Of a stretch of 64,000 nt of DNA, positions 46,203 to 55,667 are shown piece by piece. The notes beneath the pieces are model-generated. The model saw only the letters and a list, made by a program, of their open reading frames with translations. It was not told where the DNA came from and did no database searches. The stretch comes from Hymenobacter fodinae (GTDB lineage: Bacteria > Bacteroidota > Bacteroidia > Cytophagales > Hymenobacteraceae): NCBI RefSeq assembly GCF_004745825.1, contig NZ_SRLA01000001.1, positions 806,001-870,000 of the forward strand, written 5' to 3'. Positions within the stretch are counted from its first letter, which is position 1; each line of letters opens with the position of its first letter. A program made the position numbers and the translations under genes.

Positions 46203-47342
46203 TTACTTCAGAATAGTGCGGGCAATAACCAGCTTCTGAATTTCAGAGGTGCCCTCCCCAATAGTGCAGAGCTTGGCGTCGCGGTAGTACTTCTCTGCCG
46301 GGTAATCTTTAGTGTAGCCATACCCCCCAAAGATTTGCACGCCCTCGTTAGCAGTACGCACCGCCACTTCCGAGGCGTACAACTTTGCCATTGCTGACTC
46401 ACGGTTAACATTCAGACCCCGGTCCTTCATATCAGCTGCCCGATAGGTAAGAAGCGAGGCTGCTTCAATTTCGGTGGCCATATCCGCTAACTTGAACCCA
46501 ATACCCTGAAAGCTGCTGATAGGCTGATTGAATTGGTGCCGCTCTTTCGAGTACTGCAGAGCCGCTTCATAAGCGCCCTGGGCAATGCCTAAGCTAAGGG
46601 CCGCGATGCTGATACGACCCCCATCCAGCACTTTTAAGGCCTGAACAAAACCGTCGCCTACTTTTCCGATGATATTTTCCTTAGGTACGCGGCAATCGGT
46701 GAAGATAAGCTCGGTGGTTTCAGAGGCTCGCATGCCTAGCTTGTCTTCCTTACGACCAGCTTCAAAACCAGGGGTACCGCGCTCAATGATAAATGCCGTC
46801 ATTGCGTGGGAGTCGCCTACTTCACCGGTCCGGGCAATAACTACGGCTACATTACCGGTTTTGCCATGGGTAATAAAGTTCTTGGCTCCATTGAGCACAT
46901 AGTAGTCGCCATCTTCAACGGCTACGGTACGCATGTTGCCAGCATCAGACCCTGTATTTGGCTCCGTGAGGCCCCACGCGCCGATCCACTCGCCAGATGC
47001 TAGCTTCGGCAAGTATTTATGCTTTTGCTCTTCGGAAGCGTGCTGTAGAATATGGCCAGTGCACAAGGAATTATGCGCCGCCATGCTTAAGCCAATACTG
47101 CCATCAATCTTAGACAGCTCGGCAATAGCCGTCACATATTCAACGTAACCAAAGCCGGCCCCACCATATTCTTGAGGTACTAACACGCCCATAAGGCCTA
47201 GCTCACCGAGCTTATGAAAAACGTCCACAGGAAATTCCTGGGATTCGTCCCATTTCATCATGTTGGGCTTGATCTGTTGCGCGCCAAAATCGCGCACCAT
47301 TTGGGCAATCATTGTCTGGTTTTCTGTGGCAACCAATTCCAT
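46203..47342 (-). CDS. Acyl-CoA dehydrogenase
   Basis: The 379-residue flavoprotein has the family order: [12 protein letters not shown] (substrate and FAD contact), [38 protein letters not shown] and [10 protein letters not shown], where the first Glu is the usual catalytic base of short-chain and butyryl-CoA types. It oxidises acyl-CoA to enoyl-CoA and passes electrons to ETF. No other beta-oxidation genes are adjacent. A near-consensus TACTTTCG lies 66 bases upstream of the ATG. Confidence 0.93.
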   Translation of the reverse strand: MELVATENQTMIAQMVRDFGAQQIKPNMMKWDESQEFPVDVFHKLGELGLMGVLVPQEYGGAGFGYVEYVTAIAELSKIDGSIGLSMAAHNSLCTGHILQHASEEQKHKYLPKLASGEWIGAWGLTEPNTGSDAGNMRTVAVEDGDYYVLNGAKNFITHGKTGNVAVVIARTGEVGDSHAMTAFIIERGTPGFEAGRKEDKLGMRASETTELIFTDCRVPKENIIGKVGDGFVQALKVLDGGRISIAALSLGIAQGAYEAALQYSKERHQFNQPISSFQGIGFKLADMATEIEAASLLTYRAADMKDRGLNVNRESAMAKLYASEVAVRTANEGVQIFGGYGYTKDYPAEKYYRDAKLCTIGEGTSEIQKLVIARTILK

Positions 47343-47469
47343 AGTGGGTGGGAGTAAGGGTGGGGTGGGAATGCGATATGAACAGGGCTAGGCCTGTTTT
47401 GGGTCCGCGAAAGTACGATTTTAGTAAGGCAGAAGCCAGTACAGGATTTCGGGCTGAAGTGGCCTAAAT

Positions 47470-47500
47470 TTTGAAAGGGCGGACCGATTCGGTTACTTTG
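47470..47500 (+). promoter_or_regulatory. Promoter of the exopolysaccharide export operon
   Basis: TTTG (47470-47473), exactly 19 bases, then TTACTTTG (47493-47500), one mismatch to TAnnTTTG. The start would be near 47507, giving a leader of about 75 nt. Confidence 0.6.
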
Positions 47501-47580
47501 ATAGTTCTTTCCCGGAATTCCTATTTGTGATTTTGGGTTTTCCATGAAGTCCTGACCTTGAACCCGGTCCTCCGGTTTGC

Positions 47581-48507
47581 ATGCAAGAAAACACGATCCT
47601 CCGCCTTCTGCGCCTGTGTGTGTTATGCGTTTGCGCTGCACTGTTATCCTTCTCTTGTACGACTTCTAAGCTGCGCCAGCAAAACATTCTGCTGCGAACT
47701 AGTGGTGCCGGAGCACTTGACACTGCACGGTTACGAGACGTTGTTAACCGAGCTGAGCGGAACTATATAATTCAGCCTAATGATTACCTATACGTTCAGG
47801 TAGCAACTAACAAGGGCGAGAGAATCATTGACCCTAATGGTGAGCTAGGATTTGGTTCCCCTGGTGGGATAAATGGTGGAAACCGGCAACAATTCAATCG
47901 AGGTGGAGCTGGTGGACGAAATACTCAGCAACAGCAGGGGTATGGTCAGAGCGAATTCTTAGTGCAGCATGACGGTATAATCAAGCTGCCCATGATAGAT
48001 CCTTTACGTCTGGCTGGTTACACATTGCTGGAGGCAGATAGTGTGCTGCAACAGCGGTATAGCGTTTACTATAAAGATGTCTTTGTTCAGACGCGTATAA
48101 CAAATAATCGCGTAGTTGTAATGGGTGCTGTTGCTGGCGGTCCAGGACAAGTAATACCACTATATAATGACAACGTAAACCTACTTGAAGTACTGGCCTC
48201 AGCGGGAGGTATTACCGGAGGATACGTGGGGACGAACTCACAATCGGGCCAAGCCGGTCGAGCTGATAACATACGCTTGATTCGAGGAGACTTGAAAAAC
48301 CCGCAGGTACAAATCATCAACTTAACTACGATTGATGGTATGCGCCGGGCAAGCTTACAAGTTGAGCCCAACGATATTATCTACGTGGAGCCTATACGTC
48401 GGCCAGTGTACGAAACGTTAAGTGATGCTCAGCCCTACTTTGGGTTGATAGGAAGTGTAGTGGGCATCTTTACAACGTTTTTCCTCATTCGGAATGCTGT
48501 TAAATAG
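47581..48507 (+). CDS. Wza-like polysaccharide export lipoprotein
   Basis: The 308-residue lipoprotein (lipobox LSFSC at about residues 22-26) has a polysaccharide-export domain starting NYIIQPNDYLYVQV, SLBB-like segments (VVVMGAVAGGPGQVIPL, IRLIRGDLKNPQ), and a hydrophobic C-terminal helix (YFGLIGSVVGIFTTFFLI). A Gly/Gln/Asn-rich insertion (about 95-125) is unusual. It should form the outer-membrane exit channel for a capsule or exopolysaccharide. It is first in an operon with a Wzc-like kinase and a CpsB-like phosphatase. Confidence 0.88.
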   Translation: MQENTILRLLRLCVLCVCAALLSFSCTTSKLRQQNILLRTSGAGALDTARLRDVVNRAERNYIIQPNDYLYVQVATNKGERIIDPNGELGFGSPGGINGGNRQQFNRGGAGGRNTQQQQGYGQSEFLVQHDGIIKLPMIDPLRLAGYTLLEADSVLQQRYSVYYKDVFVQTRITNNRVVVMGAVAGGPGQVIPLYNDNVNLLEVLASAGGITGGYVGTNSQSGQAGRADNIRLIRGDLKNPQVQIINLTTIDGMRRASLQVEPNDIIYVEPIRRPVYETLSDAQPYFGLIGSVVGIFTTFFLIRNAVK

Positions 48508-48542
48508 CAGCATTCCTATTTACTTACTGAGTATCTGCCTGT

Positions 48543-51002
48543 ATGGCTCTGAACGAAGAAGCTGAACTAGAAGATTTAGTCCGTAGTGCCGGAGGTGAGG
48601 CGGATGAAGACCAAGGCGGCGGATTAGATTTAACTACCCTAGTAATGGTAGCTCGTAAGAGCTTGCCTTGGGTGTTGTTGCTTGTTATTCTGGGGTTGCT
48701 AAGTTCGTGGTTGTTTCTGCGCTACACCAGTCCAGTGTATCAATCGTCTTCTGTTCTCAAGATAGATGAGAAGACGGAGGCGGGGGTACTTGGCCTAGAA
48801 GGGCTAGGTAAAATGGTAGAGCAGAAGCAAACCATCGCACAGCTTTCAGGAGAAATTGAGCTAATAAAGTCTGATCTGATTTACCGTAGGCTGCGTGACT
48901 CACTTGACCTAGAAGTAAACTATTATGCAGAGGGTACAGTGCTAGAAACAGAACTCTACCGCACTTCTCCCTTCAAGGTTGATTACGAAACCAAAGCAGG
49001 TGGGGCCGGGCAGCTTAATACCAAATTCGGTTTACGGTTTCTGTCGCCGCAGCAAGTTGAGCTAACTTATCAGGAGGCAGGACAGGAGAAAACTGATAAA
49101 GCCAATATTAACGAAGTAATAGAAACAGCTGGGTTTCGTTTTAAAATTCAGCAAACCTCACGTTTCCGTCCGACAGATGTTGAGCGGAGCTTCTATTTTA
49201 TCATCAGAGATGATGCCTTCATCAATGGGTATTTGAGCTCCAATTTGCAGGTGCAGGTAGTAAATCCGGATGCTAATACCATTAGCATCTCATTTACTGA
49301 CCATAACCCATTAAAAGCACACGATATTGTCAATAAGGTTGACACAGCTTATTTAGTAGAAAAAATTCAGCGTAAGCAAGAGCAATCTGCTAAAACGCTT
49401 CGGTACTTGGCGGAACAGTCGGATGAGAACCGTCAGTTGCTGCGTCAGGCAGAGGAGCAGCTTCAAAATTACATGAAGCAAAATAAGCTGTTCGATGCAG
49501 AAAGCGAATTAGGCAGCTTAACGGGGACATTAAAAGAGCAGGAGAAAGAGCGCCAGGAGTTGCAGGAGCAACTAACACTACTGCGAAACCTGAATGGTCA
49601 GATAGAGCAAAACCGATTTGTAGCCGTGGAAGGTGTGTCAGCAGAGCAGAGCATTCCAGCTTTGGCCGAGCTCAAGTCCCCTGAGTTAACCGAACGGGTG
49701 TCGGAGTTATATGGCTTGCAATTAGATATCAACCGCATATCTAATTCTTACACCCCTGAAACGCAGACAATCAAGAATCTGCAACAGCAGATCGCGTTTG
49801 TTAAGCGTAATATCATGCAGCTGCTCCGTCAAAACCAGCAACTGTTACAGCGTCAGTTGGATCAGATGAATGGTAAAGACAATGAGCTGCAAGCCCGTTT
49901 GGCTGAGTTGCCTGAGATAAAAACCCAGATTGAGCGTTTAAGGCGTCCCCGCGAGCTATATGAGAAGTATAGTTTGCTTATGATGGACAAAACGCTGGAA
50001 TACAATATTGCTCGTGCAGGCATTACGGCCGATTTTCAAGTACTTTCGCCAGCTAACCTGCCTAATGCCCCTATTGCTCCCGTGCGTGCCATGGTGTATG
50101 CTATTGGACTAGCAGCAGGCCTAGTGCTTGGCCTTGGCTTGATTGCTGTTCGTTACCTGATGCATAACACGGTCACGAATGTGGGGGAGCTCGAACGCAA
50201 TACGTCTTCACCGGTGCTTGGCGTGATTCCAACTTACGACAAGGAGAAAATGTCTGTATCTAAGCTGATCGTGGACAAGAATCCTAAATCAGCTATTTCG
50301 GAAGCTATTCGCTCTATCCGGACGAACCTGGAGTTTATGGCTTCTTCTAAAAAGAAGCGCCTGATTTCTGTGACTTCTACTATCAGTGGCGAGGGCAAGA
50401 CCTTTGTGACAGTAAATCTAGCGGGCATTATCGCTGCTTCGGATCAGCGAGTTGTGATTCTGGACTTGGATATGCGTAAGCCCAAGGTAAACTTGGCATT
50501 TAATGCAGAAAATATCAAGGGCGTAAGCACCATCCTAATTGACAAACACTCCTGGCAGGAATGCATTCAGCATACTACCATTCCGACCCTGGATTTTATT
50601 TCCGCTGGTCCGACGCCACCTAACCCTTCAGAGCTTATTTTAAGCTCACGCTTTGATGATTTGATTGAGCACCTGTATCAGTTTTACGATGTAATTATCA
50701 TTGATACTCCGCCAGTAGGCCTAGTAACCGATGGTATTCTGATCATGCGTAAGGCGGATGTGCCAATCTATATTGTACGGGCTAATTATTCGAAAAAGGC
50801 TTTCCTCAAAAATATTAACAAGCTGATTCGTACGAACGGTTTCACCAAGATTACGACCATTCTTAACGATGCAAAGGCCAGCGGTATGTATGGCTACGGC
50901 TACGGGTATGGTTACGGCCAGGGGTATGGGCAAGGATATTATGAGGAAGCTCAAGCTCAGCCGAGTAGTGTAGTAGAAAAAATCCGCAAGCGGTTTTCAT
51001 AA
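48543..51002 (+). CDS. Wzc-like polysaccharide copolymerase and tyrosine autokinase
   Basis: The 819 residues combine a Wzz domain with two membrane helices (about 37-56 and 520-540), a long coiled coil between them (about 275-490), and a C-terminal BY-kinase: Walker A in TISGEGKTFVTV, A' in ILDLDMRKP and B in IIIDTPPVGL. The extreme C-terminus alternates Gly and Tyr with nine tyrosines (from about base 50889), the expected autophosphorylation cluster. It polymerises and regulates chain length with the Wza-like channel before it. It starts 35 bases after that gene. Confidence 0.92.
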   Translation: MALNEEAELEDLVRSAGGEADEDQGGGLDLTTLVMVARKSLPWVLLLVILGLLSSWLFLRYTSPVYQSSSVLKIDEKTEAGVLGLEGLGKMVEQKQTIAQLSGEIELIKSDLIYRRLRDSLDLEVNYYAEGTVLETELYRTSPFKVDYETKAGGAGQLNTKFGLRFLSPQQVELTYQEAGQEKTDKANINEVIETAGFRFKIQQTSRFRPTDVERSFYFIIRDDAFINGYLSSNLQVQVVNPDANTISISFTDHNPLKAHDIVNKVDTAYLVEKIQRKQEQSAKTLRYLAEQSDENRQLLRQAEEQLQNYMKQNKLFDAESELGSLTGTLKEQEKERQELQEQLTLLRNLNGQIEQNRFVAVEGVSAEQSIPALAELKSPELTERVSELYGLQLDINRISNSYTPETQTIKNLQQQIAFVKRNIMQLLRQNQQLLQRQLDQMNGKDNELQARLAELPEIKTQIERLRRPRELYEKYSLLMMDKTLEYNIARAGITADFQVLSPANLPNAPIAPVRAMVYAIGLAAGLVLGLGLIAVRYLMHNTVTNVGELERNTSSPVLGVIPTYDKEKMSVSKLIVDKNPKSAISEAIRSIRTNLEFMASSKKKRLISVTSTISGEGKTFVTVNLAGIIAASDQRVVILDLDMRKPKVNLAFNAENIKGVSTILIDKHSWQECIQHTTIPTLDFISAGPTPPNPSELILSSRFDDLIEHLYQFYDVIIIDTPPVGLVTDGILIMRKADVPIYIVRANYSKKAFLKNINKLIRTNGFTKITTILNDAKASGMYGYGYGYGYGQGYGQGYYEEAQAQPSSVVEKIRKRFS

Positions 51003-51020
51003 CTAAGTTGTTCAGGTAGC

Positions 51021-51791
51021 ATGGCATCGTTCCTTCAGAAACTTTTTGGCTCAAAGCTGCCAGCAACTCCTGAAGTAGCAGTGACATTGGCAGCGCTGGG
51101 AACTGATATGCATTCTCACTTGCTACCTGGCCTAGACGATGGGGCAGAAACGTTGGAGCAGTCGGTAGAATTGGTGCGGGCCATGCAGCAGTTAGGATAC
51201 CGCAAGCTGGTAATGACCCCTCACATAATGGGCGATTTCTACCGCAACACCCCTGAGAGTGTGCGGGGAGCTTTAGGCGCGCTACGCAACGCTGTGAAAG
51301 CTGCGGGTATAACGGGTATAGGGCTAGAGTGTGCGGCTGAATATTACCTGGATGAGTGGTTTGGGCAAAAGTTAGATGCTAAGGAAGCTCTATTAAGTTT
51401 CGGGGGCGACAAGCGTTATGTGCTGGTTGAGACGTCTTACATCAACGAGCCCTTCAATTTTGCTGACACCATGTTTCAGCTAAAGGCCCACGGCTACCAA
51501 CCCGTGCTAGCCCATCCAGAGCGCTACACCTATATGTATGGGCGGTTTGAACAGCTGGAAAGCATTCGGGAGAGTGGGGTGTTGTTGCAGTTGAATCTAA
51601 ACTCTATTGTTGGTTACTACTCAGCAGGTGCCAAGCGCGTGGCAGAGAAAATGATAGACGCGGGCATGGTAGATATGCTCGGCACTGACGCGCATCATAT
51701 AAAGCACGTGGAGACGCTACGCTCCAAAGTTTTGCTCAGTGGTTATTTGCAAAAGGTCTTATCATTGCCTCTTCTCAACAGCACATTGTAA
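51021..51791 (+). CDS. CpsB/YwqE-type PHP-domain tyrosine phosphatase
   Basis: The 256-residue enzyme has the metal-binding PHP motifs DMHSHLLPGLDDGAET, MTPHIMGDFYRN, VLAHPERY and LGTDAHHIKH. These manganese-dependent phosphatases dephosphorylate the tyrosine tail of BY-kinases, here the gene 18 bases upstream. The pair forms the on-off cycle controlling polymer export. No glycosyltransferases follow, so polymer assembly genes must lie elsewhere. Confidence 0.9.
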   Translation: MASFLQKLFGSKLPATPEVAVTLAALGTDMHSHLLPGLDDGAETLEQSVELVRAMQQLGYRKLVMTPHIMGDFYRNTPESVRGALGALRNAVKAAGITGIGLECAAEYYLDEWFGQKLDAKEALLSFGGDKRYVLVETSYINEPFNFADTMFQLKAHGYQPVLAHPERYTYMYGRFEQLESIRESGVLLQLNLNSIVGYYSAGAKRVAEKMIDAGMVDMLGTDAHHIKHVETLRSKVLLSGYLQKVLSLPLLNSTL

Positions 51792-51844
51792 GTACTCTGT
51801 TTAGTGGGTAGTTTCATCCGGGTTTTTCGCCTCAGCTTGATTGC

Positions 51845-52876
51845 ATGATTTTCGTTACCGGGGGTAGTGGCCTAGTAGGCAGCTTTTTGATTGCAGAATT
51901 AGTAGCGCGGGGCGAAAGTGTCAGGGCTTTGTACCGGGGAGAAAACATTCCGAGTATAGCCAATGCCGGTCAGGTTGAATGGGTGCAGGGAGATTTGCGC
52001 GACGCGCTAGGCCTACGGGTGGCACTAGAAGGCGTTACGCACGTATTTCACTGTGCGGGCTTGGTGTCCTATGCACCACAGGATGAAACTGCCTTGCTGC
52101 AGATTAATGTAGAAGGAACGGCCAATGTAGTAGACGCCTGTCTGGAGCGGCCCGGCATCCGGTTAGGTTATGTATCATCGGTAGCAGCTCTGGGCAGTAA
52201 AAGTGGTGAACAACCTGCGGGCCCAGTGCAGTTAGATGAAACCGCTAAGTGGGATTTAGGCGCCGAGCATAATGCTTACGCTACCTCCAAATACTTAGCT
52301 GAGCTGGAAGTGTGGCGTGGAGTGTCCGAAGGATTGCAAGCTATAGCCGTTAACCCTTCCGTAATTTTGGGGCCGGCTGATTGGAACCGTAGCAGTACTC
52401 GTCTATTTCGCTATGCCTATGATCAGCACGCCTTCTACACGCCCGGCAACATTAACGTAGTGGACGTGCGCGATGTAGTAGATATGCTTCTGCGCCTTAC
52501 ATTGGATACTGCCATCAGCGGTGAGCGGTTTGTGCTGAGTGCCCAGGCCATACCTTTGCGTGACTTCCTGGCGCAGGCCGCCGCGTGCTTCCGCCGTAAG
52601 CCACCAACTGTAGCAGTGCCAAACTGGGCCGCTGAAACAATCTGGCGGCTGGAGCATGTGCGGTCGGTGTTAACGGGGGCTAGGCCACTAATTACTAAAG
52701 ATACCGCCCGGGCAGGTCGGCGGCCAGTAGAGTACCGCGCTGAGAAGGTACAGCGCGTACTAGGCAAGTCGTTTCGGGCGCTGTCAGATACTATAACGTG
52801 GTGTTGCCAGGAGCTGATTGCCCATCAGTCAACTACAAAGCAGCCTGTTCCACCGGCAGGAGTGCTAGGCCAGTAA
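51845..52876 (+). CDS. NAD(P)-dependent epimerase/dehydratase (extended SDR)
   Basis: The 343 residues open with the Rossmann motif FVTGGSGLVGSFL, carry DLRD in the cofactor region, and have the catalytic YATSK (Tyr-x-x-x-Lys) near residue 140. The family includes dihydroflavonol-reductase-like and sugar-nucleotide enzymes; the substrate is not determined. It follows the phosphatase by 53 bases on the same strand and may be in the same transcript, which would suit a role in polysaccharide precursors, but this is inference. Confidence 0.85.
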   Translation: MIFVTGGSGLVGSFLIAELVARGESVRALYRGENIPSIANAGQVEWVQGDLRDALGLRVALEGVTHVFHCAGLVSYAPQDETALLQINVEGTANVVDACLERPGIRLGYVSSVAALGSKSGEQPAGPVQLDETAKWDLGAEHNAYATSKYLAELEVWRGVSEGLQAIAVNPSVILGPADWNRSSTRLFRYAYDQHAFYTPGNINVVDVRDVVDMLLRLTLDTAISGERFVLSAQAIPLRDFLAQAAACFRRKPPTVAVPNWAAETIWRLEHVRSVLTGARPLITKDTARAGRRPVEYRAEKVQRVLGKSFRALSDTITWCCQELIAHQSTTKQPVPPAGVLGQ

Positions 52877-52956
52877 AAGAACTTTTACGAAGCGAATTAT
52901 GGCCTGAACCAGCGCGCCTCCGGTGCGGTTGTTGTATATTCAGGACCGACACCTTA

Positions 52957-52984
52957 TTTGGGTGAGATACACCGCTCACCTTTG
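52957..52984 (+). promoter_or_regulatory. Possible promoter for the TPR gene
   Basis: TTTG (52957-52960), 16 bases, then CACCTTTG (52977-52984), one mismatch to TAnnTTTG. The leader would be about 35 nt. Confidence 0.4.
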
Positions 52985-53026
52985 CGTAGCCTGCCAAAAT
53001 GGCGGCCGCGTGCCGATTGTAGCAGC

Positions 53027-54430
53027 ATGAGAATGAATGAGAATTTTGAGGACCGGGATGAAGTGCTGGACACCGTGCGCCGCTTTGAGCGGATGGTAGC
53101 CCAGAATGAGCCCGTGTTTTTTGACTTGGCCGATTTTGAGAACATTATCGACCATTATACTACCAATACTCAGTACGATAAAGCATTACAAGCCTGCGAA
53201 GCAGCCATTGCGCAATATCCTTTCAGCACCGAACTGCTCATTGACCGCTCACAAGTGCTGGCCATGAAGGGTGAGTATGGCGCGGCGGCTCAGCAAATTG
53301 AAGATGTAGCGCTACTTGACCCCGACAACCCGGATGTGGCTGTTACGCGGGGTATCATTGCCACTCAAAAAGGCGACTTTGCCGAAGCTGTAGCCTTCTT
53401 CCAGCAGGCTGCCGAGCGTACCCAGGACCGCGACGACATCTTCTTTAACCTCGGCTTGGCCTATCAAAGCTGGCAGAAGTTTAAGAGCGCCGCCAAGTAC
53501 TACAAGCAAAGCCTGCGCCTGAACCCCGACAACGATGTGGCGGTGCAGGAGCTATTGTACTGCCTGGAAGTAAGTGAGCGGTTGGAAAAGAACCTGGAGT
53601 TTTTCCGGCGCTTCACCGACGACGACCCGTACTCGGCGGTGGCTTGGTACAACTTAGGGCAGGCGTACTACCGGGCTGGCAAGTTCGATGATGCTATAAG
53701 CGCCTTCGACTACGCCATCCTCATCGATGGCAAGTTTCATGAAGCGCATGGCTTCCTGGCTAGCACCTACGTGAGCCTGGAGCGCTACCGTAAAGCCATT
53801 GAGGAATTTGACCTCAGCTACCCAGAAGGGCAGCCCACGCCCGAGGCCTTGTGCAACATTGGCGAGTGCTACGAGAAACTGGCTGAGTGGGACAACGCTC
53901 GCAAGTTTTATCAGCGCGCCATCGATCTGGATAACACCATCGATGAAGCCTGGTTTGGCATTGGCATTGTGATGAATGCGCAGGAGCGGTATTTCGAGGC
54001 CATTCATTTCTTCCGGAAGGCCGTGAGCCTATACGAAGAAAGCGTAGAATACTGGCTAGCCTTGGCCGCTGCGGAGTACCAGATTGGCAACGTAGTATCA
54101 TCGATAGAGGCCTACGAGCGCGCTACCCAAGTGGCCCCTGACAACAAAGACGCTTGGCTGAACTGGAGCATTTTGCTGTATGAGCAGGGCAATTTTGATG
54201 GGGCTATTGACCTGATGCGCAACGCCGTAGAGATTCAGCCGCTTGAGGCAGAGCTGCACTACCGCTTGTGCGCTTACCTATTAGCGGCCGGCCGCTACCG
54301 CGAGGCGTACCAGTGCCTGGAAAACGCCTTGGTGCTTGACTTTGATAAGCACCGGCTGCTGTTTGATTACTTTCCGGAGCTAGAGTCGCAAAAAGCTCTG
54401 GCTAAGCTGATTGATCAGTACCGAAAATAG
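53027..54430 (+). CDS. Tetratricopeptide-repeat protein
   Basis: The start is taken at 53027 (MRMNENFEDRDEV), with an alternative ATG two codons on; the longer frame begins with TTG. The 467 residues are almost entirely TPRs, about eleven, for example YNLGQAYYRAGKFDDAISAFDYA and WLNWSILLYEQGNFDGAID. There is no signal peptide or membrane helix, so it is a cytoplasmic scaffold with unknown partners. A hairpin follows the stop. Confidence 0.85.
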   Translation: MRMNENFEDRDEVLDTVRRFERMVAQNEPVFFDLADFENIIDHYTTNTQYDKALQACEAAIAQYPFSTELLIDRSQVLAMKGEYGAAAQQIEDVALLDPDNPDVAVTRGIIATQKGDFAEAVAFFQQAAERTQDRDDIFFNLGLAYQSWQKFKSAAKYYKQSLRLNPDNDVAVQELLYCLEVSERLEKNLEFFRRFTDDDPYSAVAWYNLGQAYYRAGKFDDAISAFDYAILIDGKFHEAHGFLASTYVSLERYRKAIEEFDLSYPEGQPTPEALCNIGECYEKLAEWDNARKFYQRAIDLDNTIDEAWFGIGIVMNAQERYFEAIHFFRKAVSLYEESVEYWLALAAAEYQIGNVVSSIEAYERATQVAPDNKDAWLNWSILLYEQGNFDGAIDLMRNAVEIQPLEAELHYRLCAYLLAAGRYREAYQCLENALVLDFDKHRLLFDYFPELESQKALAKLIDQYRK

Positions 54431-54451
54431 GCAGCTGCAAGCTTGAATGTT

Positions 54452-54497
54452 AAGAGCCCGGCCCAGTTGGTGACGTCACTAATTGGGTCGGGCTCTT
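54452..54497 (+). terminator. Hairpin after the TPR gene
   Basis: Nine-base AAGAGCCCG/CGGGCTCTT arms with further imperfect pairing inside; the following T tract is short, so it is a moderate terminator. Confidence 0.55.
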
Positions 54498-54613
54498 GGC
54501 GTTTTCAGCGGTTACAGAATTCGGGCGTACTTTTGGGCGCTTCGCTAGGCCACTCTATAAGGGGCTTAGCGCTGGCGTACCCTGTTTGTTTATTCTCAGA
54601 AAGACACGTAAGA

Positions 54614-55444
54614 ATGAATTACACCCTCAATCAACTCCCTGAGCGTACCGAAAAACCCCGCGAACAAGGCTTCACCATGGTGATGGATAAAGGCCTGAGC
54701 GTACGGGAGGTGGAAGATTTCCTGGAAGTAGGCGCACCCTATACCGATATTGTGAAGCTAGGCTGGGCCACTTCCTTCGTGACGCCTAACCTGAAGCGCA
54801 AGCTGGCCGCCTACAAAGAGGCCGGCATTCCGGTATACTTCGGGGGGACGCTGTTTGAGGCCTTCATCATCCGGAACCAGTTTGATGACTACCGCCGGTT
54901 GCTAGAAGAATTTGGCATGGAGTACGCCGAAGTATCGGATGGCTCCATCGACCTGAACCACGACCGTAAGCTGGAGTACATTCAGCAACTCTCTAAAGAC
55001 GTAAAAGTCCTGTCTGAAGTAGGCTCGAAGGATGCGGAAAAGATCATTCCGCCCTACAAGTGGATTTCGCAAATGAAGACCGAGCTAGAAGCCGGTGCCA
55101 TTAAAGTAATTGGGGAAGCCCGCGAAGCTGGCAACGTAGGCCTGTTCCGCAGCACGGGCGAAGTACGCTCGGGGCTGGTAGAAGAAATTCTGACGCAGAT
55201 TCCGTTTGAGAAAATTCTGTGGGAAGCCCCGCAGAAAGCGCAGCAAGTGTGGTTTATCAAGCTGCTCGGAGCCAACGTAAACCTGGGCAATATTGCGCCC
55301 AACGAAATCGTGAGCCTCGAAACTATCCGTCTGGGCCTGCGCGGTGACACGTTCACGCACTTCCTCGATATGGACGCCGTGCACGAAGATTTCCGTCCGG
55401 AGAAGCCTACTGGCAAGCCCGGTACCTCCATGCCCCGCGGGTAA
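54614..55444 (+). CDS. Phosphosulfolactate synthase-like protein (ComA family)
   Basis: The ATG at 54614 (MNYTLNQLPERTEKPREQGF) gives the expected 276 residues. MVMDKGLSVREVEDFLEVGAPYTDIVKLGWAT and VYFGGTLFEAFIIRNQ are strong family matches, with EVSDGSIDL and SEVGSKD following. In methanogens ComA joins sulfite to phosphoenolpyruvate for coenzyme M. Bacteria have no coenzyme M need here; a plausible use is a sulfolactate or cysteate route to the sulfonolipids of Cytophagales, which I only infer. No partner genes are adjacent. Confidence 0.85.
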   Translation: MNYTLNQLPERTEKPREQGFTMVMDKGLSVREVEDFLEVGAPYTDIVKLGWATSFVTPNLKRKLAAYKEAGIPVYFGGTLFEAFIIRNQFDDYRRLLEEFGMEYAEVSDGSIDLNHDRKLEYIQQLSKDVKVLSEVGSKDAEKIIPPYKWISQMKTELEAGAIKVIGEAREAGNVGLFRSTGEVRSGLVEEILTQIPFEKILWEAPQKAQQVWFIKLLGANVNLGNIAPNEIVSLETIRLGLRGDTFTHFLDMDAVHEDFRPEKPTGKPGTSMPRG

Positions 55445-55463
55445 GCGGCGTTGCTTTTATAGT

Positions 55464-55500
55464 AAAAGCCCAGTGCTACGGCCGGTAGCACTGGGCTTTT
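55464..55500 (+). terminator. Strong terminator after the ComA-like gene
   Basis: Sixteen-base perfect arms (AAAAGCCCAGTGCTAC and complement) with a five-base loop and T6. Confidence 0.92.
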
Positions 55501-55667
55501 TTGTTGCCGGCTCAAGCCCGTTAGGCTGCACCTAGGCCTGTGTTAGCCAAGAAGCAGGAGCTGAAGCCGGAACAAGGGTAATCGTAACCAACTCAACAGA
55601 AAGCAGTAAGAATAGCCTAGCTGGCGCCCTACGGATGGGCGCCTATTCTTTCGCTTTACAGTTGACA

